Shown here piece by piece: positions 5,875 through 7,519 of a DNA stretch of 7,519 bases. Numbering within the stretch: position 1 is the first letter of the stretch; every line of letters begins with the position of its first letter. The notes under the pieces are model-generated. The model saw only the letters and a list, made by a program, of their open reading frames with translations, was not told the origin of the DNA and made no database searches. The stretch lies in contig CALGIK010000108.1 of NCBI GenBank assembly GCA_937915515.1, positions 1-7,519 of the forward strand, written 5' to 3'. The stretch comes from an uncultured Clostridia bacterium. GTDB lineage: Bacteria > Bacillota > Clostridia > Christensenellales > CAG-314. The translations under genes were made by a program, and so were the position numbers.

Positions 5875-7047
5875 ATGATTGAAGTATATTTAAAGAAAAA
5901 TGCCGATAAAAAAATAAAAAACGGTTTTTCGTGGGTTTTCGCCAACGAAGCGGCAAAAATCGTCAACAATGATAAGGAAAAAAACGGCAGCATCGCCGCA
6001 GTATACGATTATGACGGCAGCTTTATCGGCAAAGGTTATATAAATTATTTATCAAAAATATTGGTGAGAATTTTCATCCGCAAATTTGATAGCGCTGACG
6101 ACGTCTCGCTTTTTTATGAAAGAATAATTAAAGCCAACACTGTGAGACAAGACATAATAGGCGGCGATAATTACCGCGCGGTATATGCCGAAGCCGACGA
6201 GTTGCCGGCGTTTATCGTAGACCGTTACGGCGACGTGCTTGTGGTACAGTTTTTGTCGTTAGGTATGGATTTGATAAAACAAAAACTCACCGACTGTTTG
6301 GTAAAAGTTTTTAATCCGCGCTGCATTTATGAACGAAGCGATGCCGCTGTGCGCATTAAGGAAGGTTTAGAGCCTTCCTGCGGCATTTTGTACGGTCAAA
6401 TGCCCGACCGTGTGATAATTAGTGAGAACGATTTAAAACTCAGCATAGATATTGTTAACGGTCAAAAAACAGGTTATTTTTTGGACCAAAAGCAAAACAG
6501 GTATGCTTTAAGACGTTATTGCATAAACAAAGACGTGCTTGACTGTTTTTCTAACAGCGGCGGTTTTGCGCTTAATGCCGCTACTGTTGCCAAGAGCGTA
6601 ATAGCTGCCGATATATCCGCTACTGCGCTGAAAAATGTCGAGGAAAACGCTAAGCTAAACGGGTTTACAAATATTACTACTATTAAAGCCGACGTGTTTG
6701 AACTGTTAAGGTTATACAAAAAGCAAAACAAAACTTTTGACGTCATAATACTTGACCCCCCTGCTTTTACCAAATCGGCAAGCGAAATGAGCGATGCCGT
6801 GCGCGGTTACCGTGATATCAATATTTTAGCTTTAAAACTGCTTAATTCCGGCGGATTTTTAGCCACCTCAAGCTGTTCGCAGCATGTTGATATGCAGCTT
6901 TTCGAAAGGATAATAAAGGAAGCCGCTATTTCGAGCGGGAAAACTGTCCGGCTTGTCGAAGTAAAAACACAGTCACCCGACCATCCTGTTTTGCTTACGG
7001 CGGACGAGACAGCTTACTTAAAGTTTTTAGTTCTGACTGTCAGTTGA
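5875..7047 (+). CDS. rlmI: Class I SAM-dependent 23S rRNA methyltransferase, RlmI type
   Basis: A cytoplasmic methyltransferase of the RlmI (YccW) family; the characterised E. coli member makes 5-methylcytosine at position 1962 of 23S rRNA. The length of 390 residues is close to the usual ~396. Residues 1-75 form a PUA-like RNA-binding domain (IEVYLKKNADKKIKNGFSWVF), a linker domain runs to about 190, then the Rossmann domain: NGQKTGYFLDQKQNR at 195-209 (family signature), FSNSGGF at 225-231 (SAM-binding loop; usually FSYTGGF), AADIS at 244-248, LDPPAF at 293-298, and SSCSQHV at 332-338 with Cys334 as presumed catalytic cysteine. The ATG is one base after the preceding stop and has no ribosome site, so expression probably depends on coupling to the chrA pair. 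Its last 21 bp overlap the convergent gene. The exact target base in this organism is inferred. Confidence 0.93.
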   Translation: MIEVYLKKNADKKIKNGFSWVFANEAAKIVNNDKEKNGSIAAVYDYDGSFIGKGYINYLSKILVRIFIRKFDSADDVSLFYERIIKANTVRQDIIGGDNYRAVYAEADELPAFIVDRYGDVLVVQFLSLGMDLIKQKLTDCLVKVFNPRCIYERSDAAVRIKEGLEPSCGILYGQMPDRVIISENDLKLSIDIVNGQKTGYFLDQKQNRYALRRYCINKDVLDCFSNSGGFALNAATVAKSVIAADISATALKNVEENAKLNGFTNITTIKADVFELLRLYKKQNKTFDVIILDPPAFTKSASEMSDAVRGYRDINILALKLLNSGGFLATSSCSQHVDMQLFERIIKEAAISSGKTVRLVEVKTQSPDHPVLLTADETAYLKFLVLTVS

Positions 7048-7350
7048 GGACTTATTGCCTTGTTTTTCCTCAGAATATTTAGAAAGCTGTTTGATTGTTT
7101 GATTAAAGCCCGTAGCCGTAAGTCCGCTGCTTGCCCCAATTAAAATTGCGACAATCAAGTTTGGCGCAGGTATAATCTCGGGGAAAACATAGTAAGCTAC
7201 AGTGCCAAAAATCGCTCCCAAAAGCGTTGCGCTGAGCGGTATAAACCGCTTAAAATTCTCGTTGTTATTGAGGGTGTATTTAATGATATTGATTATCCAA
7301 TAAACTATTGTGGCAATGCTCGGTATGCTGATAAGATTTAAATAATCCAT
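7027..7350 (-). CDS. Small three-helix membrane protein, putative phage holin
   Basis: 107 residues with three predicted membrane segments, near 5-24 (IPSIATIVYWIINIIKYTL), 36-56 (FIPLSATLLGAIFGTVAYYVF) and 64-82 (NLIVAILIGASSGLTATGF), and a charged C-terminal tail (SKYSEEKQGNKSSTDSQN). Size, topology and the G-L-x-A-x-G-F/Y pattern before a short polar tail resemble holins of the Phage_holin_5_2 (Hol44-like) group; that is recognition from memory, not a search. A holin would form lesions in the cytoplasmic membrane to release an endolysin. None is seen downstream, where rlmI is convergent and overlaps by 21 bp. GGGAGG at 7362-7357, six bases before the ATG, is an excellent ribosome site but lies within a hairpin stem. 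It could belong to a prophage edge or a domesticated remnant, or be an unrelated small membrane protein. Confidence 0.65.
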   Translation of the reverse strand: MDYLNLISIPSIATIVYWIINIIKYTLNNNENFKRFIPLSATLLGAIFGTVAYYVFPEIIPAPNLIVAILIGASSGLTATGFNQTIKQLSKYSEEKQGNKSSTDSQN

Positions 7351-7354
7351 AAAA

Positions 7355-7385
7355 AACCTCCCGTAATATTGTTATGCGGGAGGTT
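7355..7385 (-). terminator. Terminator-like hairpin covering the holin-like gene's ribosome site
   Basis: On the minus strand AACCTCCCG (7385-7377) pairs perfectly with CGGGAGGTT (7363-7355) across a 13-nt loop, with three more possible pairs inside it, and is followed at once by TTTT, so the T-run is six long. That is the shape of an intrinsic terminator. Its 3' arm contains the GGGAGG ribosome site of the holin-like gene, whose ATG follows at 7350. It may simply end an upstream minus-strand gene whose stop is at 7399, or act as an attenuator or translational lock. Confidence 0.65.
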
Positions 7386-7398
7386 AAAACTAAATTAA

Positions 7399-7518
7399 TT
7401 AATCGTCGCTTTTTTCCAATGGTTGATAAGTAGGGCAAAAATAAACCGCTATCACCCATATACGCTTCTTTTTCTGTTTGCTTGCCGCAGTCGAGACAAC
7501 CGAAAAAGAAGCGTATAT
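7399..7518 (-). CDS. Possible C-terminal end of an unidentified minus-strand gene (partial)
   Basis: One minus-strand frame is open from the window edge for 39 codons and ends at TAA (7401-7399). It contains a basic patch KQKKKR, then IWVIAVYF and an acidic end PLEKSDD. The stop lies 13 bases before the terminator-like hairpin, the normal place for a gene end, which is the main support. A second minus frame is also open through this stretch and starts with a C-x2-C motif (GCLDCGK), but it runs on into the holin-like gene, so it is less likely to be real. No family is recognised and the start lies outside the window. Confidence 0.3.
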   Translation of the reverse strand: MYASFSVVSTAASKQKKKRIWVIAVYFCPTYQPLEKSDD

Positions 7519-7519
7519 G
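7457..7519. repeat. Perfect 18-bp inverted repeat at the window's right end
   Basis: CATATACGCTTCTTTTTC at 7457-7474 and GAAAAAGAAGCGTATATG at 7502-7519 are exact reverse complements, separated by 27 bp (7475-7501). Inside the spacer further partial pairing is possible (GTT at 7476-7478 with AAC at 7498-7500). The right arm ends on the last base supplied, so the repeat may continue outside. There is no T-run after either arm, so it is not a standard terminator. It could be a recombination or protein-binding site, an end of a small mobile element, or a fold-back artefact at a contig end. Confidence 0.7.

Noticed and set aside
7033..7043. CTGAC-T-GTCAG palindrome in the rlmI/holin overlap as a terminator
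   Set aside because: The arms are only 5 bp and no T-run follows on either strand; the sequence is coding on both strands here.
1..7519. CRISPR array, tRNA, rRNA or insertion sequence
   Set aside because: No regularly spaced repeats, no cloverleaf or rRNA-like sequence and no transposase were seen on either strand.

Overview
The window reads as chromosomal DNA of a low-GC anaerobic Firmicute, most likely an uncultured clostridium-like gut or sediment bacterium. The evidence is AT-rich intergenic DNA, strong GGAGG-type ribosome sites, TGA used as a true stop, an oxygen-sensitive ferredoxin-dependent 2-oxoacid oxidoreductase, a tandem pair of short chromate-transporter-type proteins, and a TetR regulator of a style common in Firmicutes. 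No species can be named from the sequence alone.

Layout: (1) 1-967, minus strand: the N-terminal half of the translational GTPase TypA/BipA, cut by the window edge. (2) 968-1276: a 309-bp AT-rich divergent promoter region. (3) 1277-3660, plus strand: iorA-iorB, the two subunits of indolepyruvate:ferredoxin oxidoreductase, closed by two tandem hairpins (3705-3797) that probably also end the convergent tetR transcript. (4) 3813-4415, minus strand: a TetR-family regulator. (5) 4416-4635: a divergent control region with a promoter facing each way and short repeats that could be operators. (6) 4636-7047, plus strand: a tightly packed run of two chromate transporter halves, overlapping by ATGA, and an RlmI-type 23S rRNA methyltransferase one base further on. 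(7) 7027-7350, minus strand: a small three-helix holin-like membrane protein whose 3' end overlaps the methyltransferase. Its ribosome site lies inside a terminator-like hairpin. (8) 7351-7519: that hairpin, the possible C-terminus of one more minus-strand gene, and a perfect 18-bp inverted repeat whose right arm ends on the last base of the window.

How the parts work together: IorAB would ferment aryl pyruvates, made by transamination of aromatic amino acids, to aryl-acetyl-CoA and reduced ferredoxin. The TetR gene, divergent from the chrA pair, is the natural candidate regulator of that pair. The holin-like gene and what lies to its right may be the edge of a prophage or prophage remnant. 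I see no clear previously undescribed system. The most unusual spot is the right end (7355-7519), where a terminator-like hairpin covers the start of the holin-like gene and a long inverted repeat sits at the boundary.
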